Positions 56,788-64,000 of a stretch of DNA of 64,000 nucleotides are shown in pieces. Location: the NCBI GenBank assembly GCA_963839685.1, contig CAWIVS010000009.1, positions 62,001 through 126,000 of the forward strand, in the 5' to 3' direction. The notes under the pieces are model-generated. The model was not told the DNA's origin. It searched no databases and saw nothing but the letters and a program-made list of their open reading frames with translations. This DNA comes from CADEED01 sp963839685. GTDB taxonomy: Bacteria > Pseudomonadota > Gammaproteobacteria > Steroidobacterales > Steroidobacteraceae. Position numbers and translations under genes: made by a program. The stretch's first letter is position 1; each line of letters opens with the position of its first letter.

Positions 56788-57353
56788 AAATGAGGACATT
56801 CCTGTCTTCCGGAGCGGAAAACAGGAATGTCCCCATTTCCTTGAACGCCCGCACGAGCGGCGGCGTTCCCTACCACATCCGTCCGATTCGCCCGGACGAT
56901 GCCGAGCGCGAACGGGCATTCATCAACGGCCTGTCTCCACAGTCGCGTTACCAGCGCTTCATGCACACGCTGCGCGAGCCCGCCGACGCGTTCGTCGCGA
57001 GCCTGGTGAACGTCGATTACCAGCGCACCATGGCGCTGGTGGCCGTGGCCGGTGAAGGCGCCGCGGAACGTATCATCGGCGTGGCGCGTTATGCGGCCGA
57101 CAACGACGAGGTTTGCGAATTCGCGGTGGCGGTGGCGGACGACTGGCAGTGCCGCGGCATCGGCACGACGCTGGTGCCGTTGCTGTTCGAACATGCCGCG
57201 CGCGTGGGCTTCAAAATGATCTACGGCACGGTGCTCGCCGACAATCAGCGCATGATCGAACTGGCGCAGTGGCTCGGGCTCACCGTCGATGTGCCGCAGG
57301 CTGGTGAGGTAACGGTACGCGCCTGGCGGCGGCTGGTCCCGGCGCCCGTCTGA
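56784..57353 (+). CDS. GNAT family N-acetyltransferase
   Basis: 189 residues; the GNAT core is YHIRPIRPDDAERERAFING to DDWQCRGIGTTLVPLLFEHA with the acetyl-CoA loop Q-C-R-G-I-G. The first ~19 residues (MKMRTFLSSGAENRNVPISL) are encoded by a palindromic repeat that overlaps the fixJ stop. A TTG at 56841 may be the original start. The similar domain is often fused or adjacent to acetyl-CoA synthetases (protein acetylation). Confidence 0.87.
   Translation: MKMRTFLSSGAENRNVPISLNARTSGGVPYHIRPIRPDDAERERAFINGLSPQSRYQRFMHTLREPADAFVASLVNVDYQRTMALVAVAGEGAAERIIGVARYAADNDEVCEFAVAVADDWQCRGIGTTLVPLLFEHAARVGFKMIYGTVLADNQRMIELAQWLGLTVDVPQAGEVTVRAWRRLVPAPV
56785..56842. repeat. Palindromic repeat, copy R7
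   Basis: Long inverted repeat with arms AAATGAGGACATTCCTGT and ACAGGAATGTCCCCATTT around TTCCGGAGCGGAA. It starts within the fixJ stop codon and contains the first codons of the GNAT gene. Confidence 0.78.
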
Positions 57354-57355
57354 GG

Positions 57356-58015
57356 CTACCGCCCTGCCTTTTCGTCCTTCCAGCCGAGACGCGACAGGTA
57401 GTCGCTGAGGCCCTGGACCTCCTCAAACGCCAGAGGCTTGAATCGTTTGCCATGCGAACCCGCCAGGTGCGGGCGACGCCCGTCGACCGCATCGTAGATC
57501 TGGCGCGCGAGATAGGCAGCGTGCTGGCCGGACAATACGGGAATTCCCTTCGCGTCGTTGCCCTCGCCCTGAAGCCCGTGACACGACGCGCACTTGGCGC
57601 CATAGATCGCCGCACCCTTCTCCAGATGATGACCATCGCCGAGACCACGCGCACCGTCACGTTCAAGCGTGCTCGCGTACCACGCAATGTCGGTGACATC
57701 CTGCAATTCCGGTATGACGTCGTGACTGGTGGCTACGCCTTCCATGCGAAAATCCCAGCGCTTGCCATGGCGAAAGTCGACCAGCTGTGTCGCGAGCACG
57801 CGGTAGTGCTGGCCCGCGATGCGCGGCACCGAACCATTCACCTCGCCGCCGCCATCCGGCCCATGACAGGCCGCGCACTTTTCGAACAGCTGCGCACCGT
57901 GACTCGCATCCGGCTTGCCGGCCAATACTTTGGCCAGGTCCTGGCGCGTCGAGCCGGCGCCCGACGCCAACAGCGGCAGCGCGAGGGCAAGTCCCAACAA
58001 TAACTTCCCCTTCAT
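57356..58015 (-). CDS. Cytochrome c4-like diheme protein
   Basis: 219-residue periplasmic protein: signal peptide (LLLGLALALPLLASGAGS), heme sites CAACH (KCAACHGPDGGG) and CASCH (KCASCHGLQGEG), with downstream Met/His ligands and AGQHYRVLATQLVDFRHGKR. It could donate electrons to the cbb3 oxidase. It is paralogous to the protein at 60382. Confidence 0.9.
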   Translation of the reverse strand: MKGKLLLGLALALPLLASGAGSTRQDLAKVLAGKPDASHGAQLFEKCAACHGPDGGGEVNGSVPRIAGQHYRVLATQLVDFRHGKRWDFRMEGVATSHDVIPELQDVTDIAWYASTLERDGARGLGDGHHLEKGAAIYGAKCASCHGLQGEGNDAKGIPVLSGQHAAYLARQIYDAVDGRRPHLAGSHGKRFKPLAFEEVQGLSDYLSRLGWKDEKAGR

Positions 58016-58188
58016 AGTGGAATCTCCCGCAATTCGTCGGCGCGAGTGTCATTACTAACAAGCCCGCGCCATCCCGGCATATACGGGATAGACCTCATGG
58101 CCATCCGCATGCACACGGGTTCTCCGTCTTACGGGATCCAATTAATTTTCCGGAGTAAGGGCCTGGCGCACTGAGGTAAAGAATATTC

Positions 58189-59235
58189 ATGCAGATTTCC
58201 GCAATCAGCGATGGCAATGCCGCGAGATTGACCGTGCTGTTCGACCTGCTGCCGGCGGAGTTCGAACCGCATGCCGGCACCTGGATGATCTGGCCGGCTG
58301 GCGCGGAAAGCACTCTACAGGACCCAGGCGGGCAGCACACCGCGTGCGCCGCGCTGGCGTGCATCATCGCAGATTTCGAACCGGTAACCGTCTGCGCCGG
58401 ATCTCACCAGAAAAGTCTGGCGCGTCGCCTGCTCGATCCGGAGATTGGCGTCGCTGAAATCGCAGCCGAGCGAATGCACTCGAAACAGCCCGGACTGAAA
58501 TTTCTCACCGACGGCGCCGGCGACGTGCGCATCGTCAACTGGCGCCGCAACGCATGGGGCGCACTATCCTGCATCGTGCATGCTCCGTGGAAGTTCGCGG
58601 AAACGCTCAGAGTCGAGACAGCGGACATGGAGCGCGCCCACGGCCACCTCGGCAATGTCTCGTTGCGGGGTGCCTCGATCCGCTCCGATGGCGACGGAAC
58701 GTTTTTCGTCGCCGAGGAAAGCATCCAGGGTATGCCGCATCTGTCACGGCCGACGCGGGACGAATTCGCAGCCAGGCTCGAGGACTTTTGCGGAGCCCGC
58801 AAGGTCATCTGGTTGCCGCGCGGCTTCGCCGATGAACATGGCGTCGGGCGCCTGGACAACCTGATGACACCGGTACGGCGCGGCGTCGTAGCGCTGGCAT
58901 GGATCGAGGATCCGAACGATCCTCGCTGCGAAATCTCGCGCGAGGTCTTTGCCATCCTGCATGGCGCACGCGACGCCCGCGATCGCCCGCTGGAAGTGAT
59001 CCCGCTGCGCAATCCGCCGGGCGCCCGCTCGGCGTATGTCAATTTTCAGTTCTGCAATGGCGCGGTGGTGGTGCCGGCTTTTGGGAATCCGCGCGACGCG
59101 GAGGCCATGGCCAGCATCCATGACCTCTTTCCGGACCGCGAGATCATCGACCTTCCGGCCAACGTGCGCAGCTTGTCCACGCGACAGCTGGCTCACCCGC
59201 ATGCCACCTGGAAACTCTGCGAGGAGACTGCCTGA
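58189..59235 (+). CDS. Agmatine deiminase-like protein lacking catalytic residues
   Basis: 348-residue member of the agmatine deiminase/peptidylarginine deiminase-fold family by overall sequence (EFEPHAGTWMIWPAGAESTL, VRIVNWRRNAWGAL, RKVIWLPRGFADEHGVGRLD, RSAYVNFQFCNGAVVVPAFG). The active-site motifs are altered: the usual DxWxRDxGP region reads RMHSKQPGLKF, the catalytic His motif GHxDN reads GRLDN, and the C-terminal Cys motif GGGNIHCITQQ is replaced by AHPHATWK. It is probably a pseudoenzyme or has a new activity. Confidence 0.75.
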   Translation: MQISAISDGNAARLTVLFDLLPAEFEPHAGTWMIWPAGAESTLQDPGGQHTACAALACIIADFEPVTVCAGSHQKSLARRLLDPEIGVAEIAAERMHSKQPGLKFLTDGAGDVRIVNWRRNAWGALSCIVHAPWKFAETLRVETADMERAHGHLGNVSLRGASIRSDGDGTFFVAEESIQGMPHLSRPTRDEFAARLEDFCGARKVIWLPRGFADEHGVGRLDNLMTPVRRGVVALAWIEDPNDPRCEISREVFAILHGARDARDRPLEVIPLRNPPGARSAYVNFQFCNGAVVVPAFGNPRDAEAMASIHDLFPDREIIDLPANVRSLSTRQLAHPHATWKLCEETA

Positions 59236-59289
59236 TCGTCATTGCCGCGAACACACGGTGAGCGTGGCGCTACGTAGAATCGCGCATGT

Positions 59290-59311
59290 CCTTACGCGCG
59301 GTTGCGAATCG
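59290..59311 (+). promoter_or_regulatory. Shared upstream element (USP gene)
   Basis: CTTACGCGCGGTTGCGAATCG occurs with 20/22 identity (with the base before it) at 61704-61725. Both copies end 57 bases before the start codon of their genes (USP 59368, Hsp20 61782). It contains an imperfect inverted repeat TTxCGC-N5-GCGAA. Confidence 0.6.
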
Positions 59312-59367
59312 TACCAAGGACGCGCGACCTGTTAGCTTGGCAGCGTCACCTTATCAGGCTAGCAACC

Positions 59368-60366
59368 ATGACAAACCGCCGCGTCCTGTTCGCCATCCGC
59401 AATCCCGAAGCTCGCCAGCAGGCCGGATTGGCGAAGGCCGTCCAGGTGGCGCGCGGCCTCGGGGCTTCGCTCGAGTTGTTTCACGCGATTACCGAGTCGC
59501 TGTTCATCGAGCTGGGGCAATTCAAGGACGACGCCTTGGACAAGTTGCGCGAGCGCGTCGAGGGCGAGGCCCGCATTCGACTGGAGCGGCTGTGCGAGGT
59601 GGCGCGCAAGCACGGCGTCGAAGCGGGATATTCGGTGGAATGGGATTATCCGCCGCATGAAGCGGTGGTGCGTCGGGCCTTGACGATTGGCGCCGACCTG
59701 ATCATCGCCGAATGCCACAAGGGTGCGCGCACCCGCCCCTGGCTCATTCACCTTACCGACTGGGAATTGCTGCGCATCAGTCCCCTGCCCGTGCTGCTGC
59801 TCAAGAGCGGCCAGCCTTATCGCCGGCCACTGGTGCTGGCGGCCGTCGATCCCGCACATGCGCACGCAAAACCTGGTGAGCTCGACAACCGCATATCGGA
59901 TTCCGCTGCGGAGTTTGGCAAAGGGCTGCGCGGCGCGCTGCACATCATGCATGCCAACTATCCATCGATCGTCGGACTGGCGGTCGACACGGCCGCGAAG
60001 CGAGCCGCGGCTACGTGGTCGACCCTCAGCTACGAGGAGCTCAAGGCGCAGGAACGCCAGGCGTTCGAAACCTTTCGCGCGAACATCGGCGTGCCACGCA
60101 CACGCGCTCACCTGGTCGATGGAAATCCGGCGACCGGGATTCCGCGCCTTGCGAGCAAACTGGGGGCCGGCATCGTCGTCATGGGAGCGTTGTCGCGCTC
60201 GGGATTGCAGCGCGTGTTCATCGGCAACACCGCCGAGCGCGTGCTGAACGCACTGCCCTGCGACGTGCTCGTGGTCAAAGCCGGAAATGTCGCGCCGCGC
60301 ATCGCGCGCGAGGCACGCGGCATACGGGTGACGGCGCCGACGGCGCCGACGGCGTTGGTTTCCTGA
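59368..60366 (+). CDS. Universal stress protein (tandem USP)
   Basis: 332-residue two-domain USP. The N-terminal domain starts RRVLFAIRNPEARQQAGLAK; the second ends GIVVMGALSRSGLQRVFIGN and TAERVLNALPCDVLVVK, the G-x-x-G-x(9)-GS/T nucleotide-binding motif. The ATG at 59368 is chosen over earlier codons to match the domain edge. Shares an upstream element with the Hsp20 gene. Confidence 0.92.
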   Translation: MTNRRVLFAIRNPEARQQAGLAKAVQVARGLGASLELFHAITESLFIELGQFKDDALDKLRERVEGEARIRLERLCEVARKHGVEAGYSVEWDYPPHEAVVRRALTIGADLIIAECHKGARTRPWLIHLTDWELLRISPLPVLLLKSGQPYRRPLVLAAVDPAHAHAKPGELDNRISDSAAEFGKGLRGALHIMHANYPSIVGLAVDTAAKRAAATWSTLSYEELKAQERQAFETFRANIGVPRTRAHLVDGNPATGIPRLASKLGAGIVVMGALSRSGLQRVFIGNTAERVLNALPCDVLVVKAGNVAPRIAREARGIRVTAPTAPTALVS

Positions 60367-60381
60367 CCGGTACGCCCTTGA

Positions 60382-61062
60382 CTATCTACCCTTGATCGAG
60401 CTCAGGTCCGGACTCACTCGCGAGAGATAGTCAGCCACCCCGCGCAATTCTGCCGGCGAAATGCCCTGCAGCATGTCGACATGCGCGCGGTCCATCCCGG
60501 GACGCTGGTTGGCCGCCGTTTCCTGCAGCTGGCGCAACAGATAGTTGTAGTGCTGTCCGGCGAGCCGCGGCCGGCGCCGCAGCAGATCACCCTGGCCGAG
60601 CGGACCGTGACAGCGCTCGCACCTCTGAAAGTACATGCTCGCGCCTTCGCCGAGCGAGGTTCCATCGCCGATGCCCTTCGCCGTAGCGGGAAAACGCGGC
60701 AGGTACGCCACGTAGGCCGCCACATCGGTCAGATCCTGGGCGCCCTCCAGGTGATGGTTATCGGTGAAATTCTGCATGCGCTCGTCCCAACGTTGGTCGT
60801 GGCGAAAGTCCGTGAGCTGTTTGAGCAGGACGCTGCCGTGTTGCCCTGCGATCGCGGGTATCTCGCCATCCGCGGTGCCGCGTCCGTCTTCTCCGTGGCA
60901 GGCCGCGCAGGTTCGGTACAGCTCGGCGCCATGCTCAAGATTGGGCTCGAGCGACGCACCCTCGGTGAATTCACGGTCGCGGGCGGTGCTCGGCGTGGTG
61001 GACTGTGCCGAGGCGATGCCCTCGACCAGCATCAGTACGAGTAGACCAGGGAGTGTCCGCAT
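60382..61062 (-). CDS. Cytochrome c4-like diheme protein
   Basis: 226-residue periplasmic diheme cytochrome with signal peptide (LPGLLVLMLVEGIASAQS), CAACH (TCAACHGEDGRG) and CERCH (RCERCHGPLGQG). Strongly similar to the protein at 57356 in layout (DFRHDQRWDERMQ vs DFRHGKRWDFRME). It is a likely alternative electron donor to cbb3. Confidence 0.9.
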   Translation of the reverse strand: MRTLPGLLVLMLVEGIASAQSTTPSTARDREFTEGASLEPNLEHGAELYRTCAACHGEDGRGTADGEIPAIAGQHGSVLLKQLTDFRHDQRWDERMQNFTDNHHLEGAQDLTDVAAYVAYLPRFPATAKGIGDGTSLGEGASMYFQRCERCHGPLGQGDLLRRRPRLAGQHYNYLLRQLQETAANQRPGMDRAHVDMLQGISPAELRGVADYLSRVSPDLSSIKGR

Positions 61063-61195
61063 TGGCGGAAATTAGCAGCGGCGCATCCCCGGGACATCCG
61101 TAAAGGCCCGCATTGGAGTCGCAGTGCTCCCGATGCAGTTGCCACCGCGCACGCTGACAATGAATCACAAGTCGACGTGCCCAGGAAGTTCGGCA

Positions 61196-61618
61196 ATGAA
61201 CACTTCAGGAATTCACGATTTGCCTCTATGGACTTCAAGGCACATGGCCGCCATTCGTGCTGCCGAGGCGGTCGCACTTGCGGACCCGCGCATGGAGCAT
61301 CGCTGGGGCCAGCGGCGACCCTGCCACGCGTGCGTACGCGTCTCGGTGGGCGGCGGCGTTTCCGGTTCAGCGCGGCTGCGAGATATAAGCGTCAGCGGGG
61401 CATTCCTCGAGACGGCGTTGCCGCTTGCGCCGTTCGCGCAGATCGCCATCGCGGTGCTGAGTGATGATGGCTCGAGGCACGCGCCGGAGTTCAGCGGCAG
61501 CGTGGTGCGCTCGGAACCCGGTGGTGTTGGTATCGAGTGGTGCGAGGCCGTGTCGGGCTCGATCTGCCGGCACCTGGGTTGCACGATGAAATGCGCGGCC
61601 GTGCCGACCTGCGGGTAG
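61196..61618 (+). CDS. PilZ domain protein
   Basis: 140-residue protein with a single PilZ-like domain: HRWGQRRPCHACVRVS near residue 35 in place of the c-di-GMP motif RxxxR, then ARLRDISVSGAFLETALPL (D/NxSxxG) and VVRSEPGGVGIEW. The RxxxR motif is poorly conserved (RWGQR), so c-di-GMP binding is uncertain. The ATG at 61196 follows an AGGAAG site; in-frame ATGs at 61160 and earlier exist. Confidence 0.8.
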   Translation: MNTSGIHDLPLWTSRHMAAIRAAEAVALADPRMEHRWGQRRPCHACVRVSVGGGVSGSARLRDISVSGAFLETALPLAPFAQIAIAVLSDDGSRHAPEFSGSVVRSEPGGVGIEWCEAVSGSICRHLGCTMKCAAVPTCG

Positions 61619-61703
61619 TCAAAGGATCCAGTGACGTCGCGACCACGTTCGCCGGGCGGATCACAACTCGACGATGGCCGTCGCGTAGGTAATTGCCCGC
61701 ACG

Positions 61704-61725
61704 CCTTACGCGCAGCTGCGAATCG
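61704..61725 (+). promoter_or_regulatory. Shared upstream element (Hsp20 gene)
   Basis: CTTACGCGCAGCTGCGAATCG, 57 bases before the Hsp20 start codon. See the copy at 59290-59311. Confidence 0.6.
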
Positions 61726-61781
61726 CGGCGCCGGGCGCAAAGGAATAGCTTCATCCATACCATCAACAAGAGGAGTCAAAC

Positions 61782-62225
61782 ATGAGCCTGATTCGCTGGG
61801 AACCGTTTAGCGGTGCCGATGAGCTCTTCGCCCGCATGCCGGGAATGCTCGGCCGCTGGCCACGCACCTTCGAGAGCAACGGCAAGAACCTGTTCGATTG
61901 GTCGCCCTCGGTCGACATCAGCGAGACCGAGACCGAGTTCCTGATCCGCGCCGACCTGCCGGCCGTCAAGAAAGAAGACGTGCGTATCACTTTCGACGAC
62001 GGACTGCTCACCATCAGCGGCGAGCGTAAGCAGAAGACCGAGAACAAGACCGAAAAGCCGCACCGCGTGGAAACGCTGTACGGCAACTTCTCGCGCAGCT
62101 TCTCGTTGCCCGACAATGTCGACGCGGCCAACATCCGCGCCGAGTCCAAGGATGGCGTGATCACGGTACACGTGACCAAGATCAGGACCGAGCCGAAGAA
62201 ACCGACCGAGATAGAGGTGCAGTAG
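61782..62225 (+). CDS. Hsp20/alpha-crystallin family small heat shock protein
   Basis: 147-residue sHsp, an ATP-independent holdase. The alpha-crystallin domain runs from WSPSVDISETETEFLIRADL through GLLTISGERKQKTE to GVITVHVTKI, with a C-terminal I-x-V (TEIEVQ). AAGAGGAG lies seven bases before the ATG. Likely induced with the USP gene. Confidence 0.95.
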   Translation: MSLIRWEPFSGADELFARMPGMLGRWPRTFESNGKNLFDWSPSVDISETETEFLIRADLPAVKKEDVRITFDDGLLTISGERKQKTENKTEKPHRVETLYGNFSRSFSLPDNVDAANIRAESKDGVITVHVTKIRTEPKKPTEIEVQ

Positions 62226-62302
62226 CGGCATGCAATGCAATTGGGGGCCGCGCGCGCGGTCCCCCTGCCCGCGCCACCCGCCGCAGGTTTATAGTCAACC
62301 CG

Positions 62303-63480
62303 GTGCGCGTCCTCGCGATCAACTGTGGCAGCTCGTCGATCAAGTGCGCCCTGATTGCGGGAGATCCGCCGCTGCGCGCGTTCGAACTGCGGCTCGAGAA
62401 CATCGGTGCGGCCGAAGCGCGACTGGTGATCGGTGACAAGCACCAAGCCCTCGCCCGAATCGCCGGATTGCCGGCCGCGCTCGATGCGGTGTTCGCGGCG
62501 TTGCGGGAACGGTGGGCGGAACTCGGCGAGCTCGATGCGGTAGTCCATCGCATCGTGCACGGCGGCGATCGCTTCACCGCGCCCACGGTCATCGACGATG
62601 CAACGCTGGCGACGCTCGGCGCGCTCGATCGCTGGCGCCGCTGCACAATCCACCCGCGCTCGAGGCCGTGCGCCGCGCGCGCGAACTGTTCGCGCGCGTG
62701 CCGCACGTGGCGGTATTCGACACCGCGTTTCACGCCACCCTGCCGCGGCGCGCGCGCGAGTACGCATTGCCGGAGGACATACGCATTCCGTTTTGGCATT
62801 CGCCGTTACGGCTTTCACGGCATCAGCCACGCTCAAGTCGCGGCGCAGGTCGCGGCCGCCATGCACAGAAAGTCGCAGGACTGCGGGTCATCTCGTGTCA
62901 TCTCGGCAACGGTGCCAGTCTCGCCGCCATCGAATACGGCCGCAGCGTCGAGACCAGCATGGGCATGACGCCGCTCGAAGGACTGGTGATGGGAACGCGC
63001 GCGGGCGATCTCGATCCGGGCGTGCTGCTCGAGCTCTGCGCGGGAGCTACCGTCGGCAGCGCTGAACGAACTGCTCAACGAGCGCGCTGGCCTTGCGGGC
63101 CTCGCGCGGCGACGGCGAACATGCGCGACATCGAGCAGCGCGCCGCCGAAGGCGACGAGCACTGCCGGCTCGCCATCGGCCTCTACACACATCGCATCCG
63201 CAAGTACTCGGCGCCTACGCTGCGGTCATGGGCGGCGTCGACGCCATGGCGTTCACCGGCGGGGTCGGCGAGCACAGCGCCCTGGTCCGGCATCGCTGCC
63301 TGCAGCGCCTCGAGTTCCTGGGCGCCGTGCTCGATGAAGAACGCAATCGCGCGCGCGGGTGAATACGCGACGTCCCGTGGCCGACATCGCCGCCACGCAC
63401 TCACGCGTGCGTATTCTCGTGGTGCGCGCGGATGAGGAGACCGCGATGGCGCGCGAGGCCGCGCAGCTGCTCGCCAGCCG
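62303..63480 (+). pseudogene. ackA: Acetate kinase, shredded by multiple frame breaks
   Basis: Acetate/propionate kinase that interconverts acetyl-phosphate and acetate with ADP/ATP. Conserved pieces occur in order but in changing frames: VLAINCGSSSIKCALIAGD (GTG start), VVHRIVHGGDRFTAP, PHVAVFDTAFHATLP, RRYGFHGISHAQVAAQVA, VISCHLGNGASLAAIEYGRS, GMTPLEGLVMGTRAGDLDPG, AMAFTGGVGEHSALVR and RVRILVVRADEETAMAREAA. Shifts are needed near 62632, 62793 (T run), 62868, 63060, 63205 and 63360. The pieces themselves are not decayed. No clear stop separates it from pduL. Confidence 0.8.
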
Positions 63481-64000
63481 CCAGGCACGCCGCGGCGGCC
63501 GCGTGCATCCCGATCGCCGTATCCGCGCGCCACGCGCATCTCAGCCAGGCGACCGTCGAGAAACTGTTCGGGCCCGGCTACCAGTTGCAGCCCAGGACCG
63601 CGCTGTCGCAGACCGGGCAGTTCTCGGCGCAGGAAACCGTGCGGCTCATCGGGCCGCGCGGCAGCCTCGAGCACGTGCGGCTCATGGGTCCGGCACGCGC
63701 GCACGACCAGGTGGAGATCTCGCGCAGCGACGAATTCGTCCTCGGCGTCGATGCGCCGGTGCGCATCTCCGGTGACCTCGCCAATACACCGGGCATCACC
63801 CTCGAGGGCCCGCACGGCCGCATCACGCTGTCGGCAGGGCGTCATCTGCGCGCGCCGCCACATCCATATGAGCATGGCCGACGCGCAGCGCCTGGGCATC
63901 AGCGACTGCGACACGGTGTCGGTGCGCATCGACAGCCGCGGGCGCGACCTGACGTTCAGCGACGTCACGGTACGCGCATCGCCCGATTTCACGCTCGAGC
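63460..64000 (+). CDS. pduL: Phosphate propanoyltransferase PduL (partial, frame break)
   Basis: PduL-type phosphotransacylase that makes acyl-phosphate from acyl-CoA, paired with AckA for acetate metabolism/ATP. Recognised by IPIAVSARHAHLSQATVEKL (zinc His motif), FGPGYQLQPRTALSQTGQF, QVEISRSDEFVLGVDAPV and, after a one-base break near 63837, RRHIHMSMADAQRLGISDCD (second His motif). The start is unclear because the upstream frame is also broken; the gene runs off the end of the window. Confidence 0.82.

Noticed and set aside
62244..62266. GC hairpin after the Hsp20 gene as a terminator
   Set aside because: The stem has a bulge and no T-run follows; not enough to call.

Overview
The window is GC-rich, densely coded chromosome from a gammaproteobacterium. 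The mix of ECF sigma factors, many outer-membrane beta-barrel proteins, a UrcA-family protein, FixL/FixJ-type regulators and a complete cbb3 oxidase operon suggests a Steroidobacteraceae/Nevskiales-like organism. That placement is inference from gene content, not from a marker phylogeny. I saw no rRNA, tRNA, CRISPR array, prophage or transposase.

Layout. 0.2-2.5 kb: a stand-alone elongation factor G with a strong terminator. 2.6-4.6 kb: a proline-rich secreted protein followed by a TPR/beta-barrel protein. 4.6-16.7 kb: ordinary enzymes and regulators (serine hydrolase, VOC, DUF72, prolyl oligopeptidase-type hydrolase, SLC13 permease, SRPBCC, patatin plus methyltransferase, DUF2270, D,D-endopeptidase, LysR, NTF2-like, DUF3175). 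16.8-18.6 kb: a LytS/LytTR two-component pair. 18.7-20.7 kb: an acyltransferase and a di-iron-type MBL protein. 20.7-26.6 kb: two ECF sigma factor/anti-sigma pairs, a DUF4382 lipoprotein, and a second copy of the proline-rich plus TPR/beta-barrel module. 26.7-43.2 kb: mixed metabolic, transport and regulatory genes (YceI, DedA, L-serine dehydratase, MHS transporter, AraC, PPK2, CGNR regulator, DUF5916, SDR). 43.2-51.5 kb: ccoN-O-Q-P-orf-G-H-I-S on the minus strand. 51.9-64 kb: a microaerobic/stress region with a hybrid histidine kinase, USP proteins, a DksA-like protein, FixL/FixJ, GNAT, two cytochrome c4-like proteins, a degenerate agmatine-deiminase-like protein, PilZ, Hsp20, acetate kinase and PduL.

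Three threads run across the window. First, the proline-rich/TPR-barrel module occurs twice, 20 kb apart, and one copy is translationally coupled to an ECF sigma factor and a membrane anti-sigma-like protein; this is the best candidate for an undescribed envelope system. Second, a family of small palindromic repeats centred on TTTGCTAGCAAA and GGGG-N-CCCC hairpins sits next to stop codons, and in places supplies the coding end (ccoS, a histidine kinase remnant) or start (GNAT) of a gene. Third, at least ten genes carry single-base frame breaks, several in homopolymers, and the last 1.7 kb (ackA-pduL) has six or more. These may be sequencing or assembly indels rather than real decay, so affected genes are annotated across the break.
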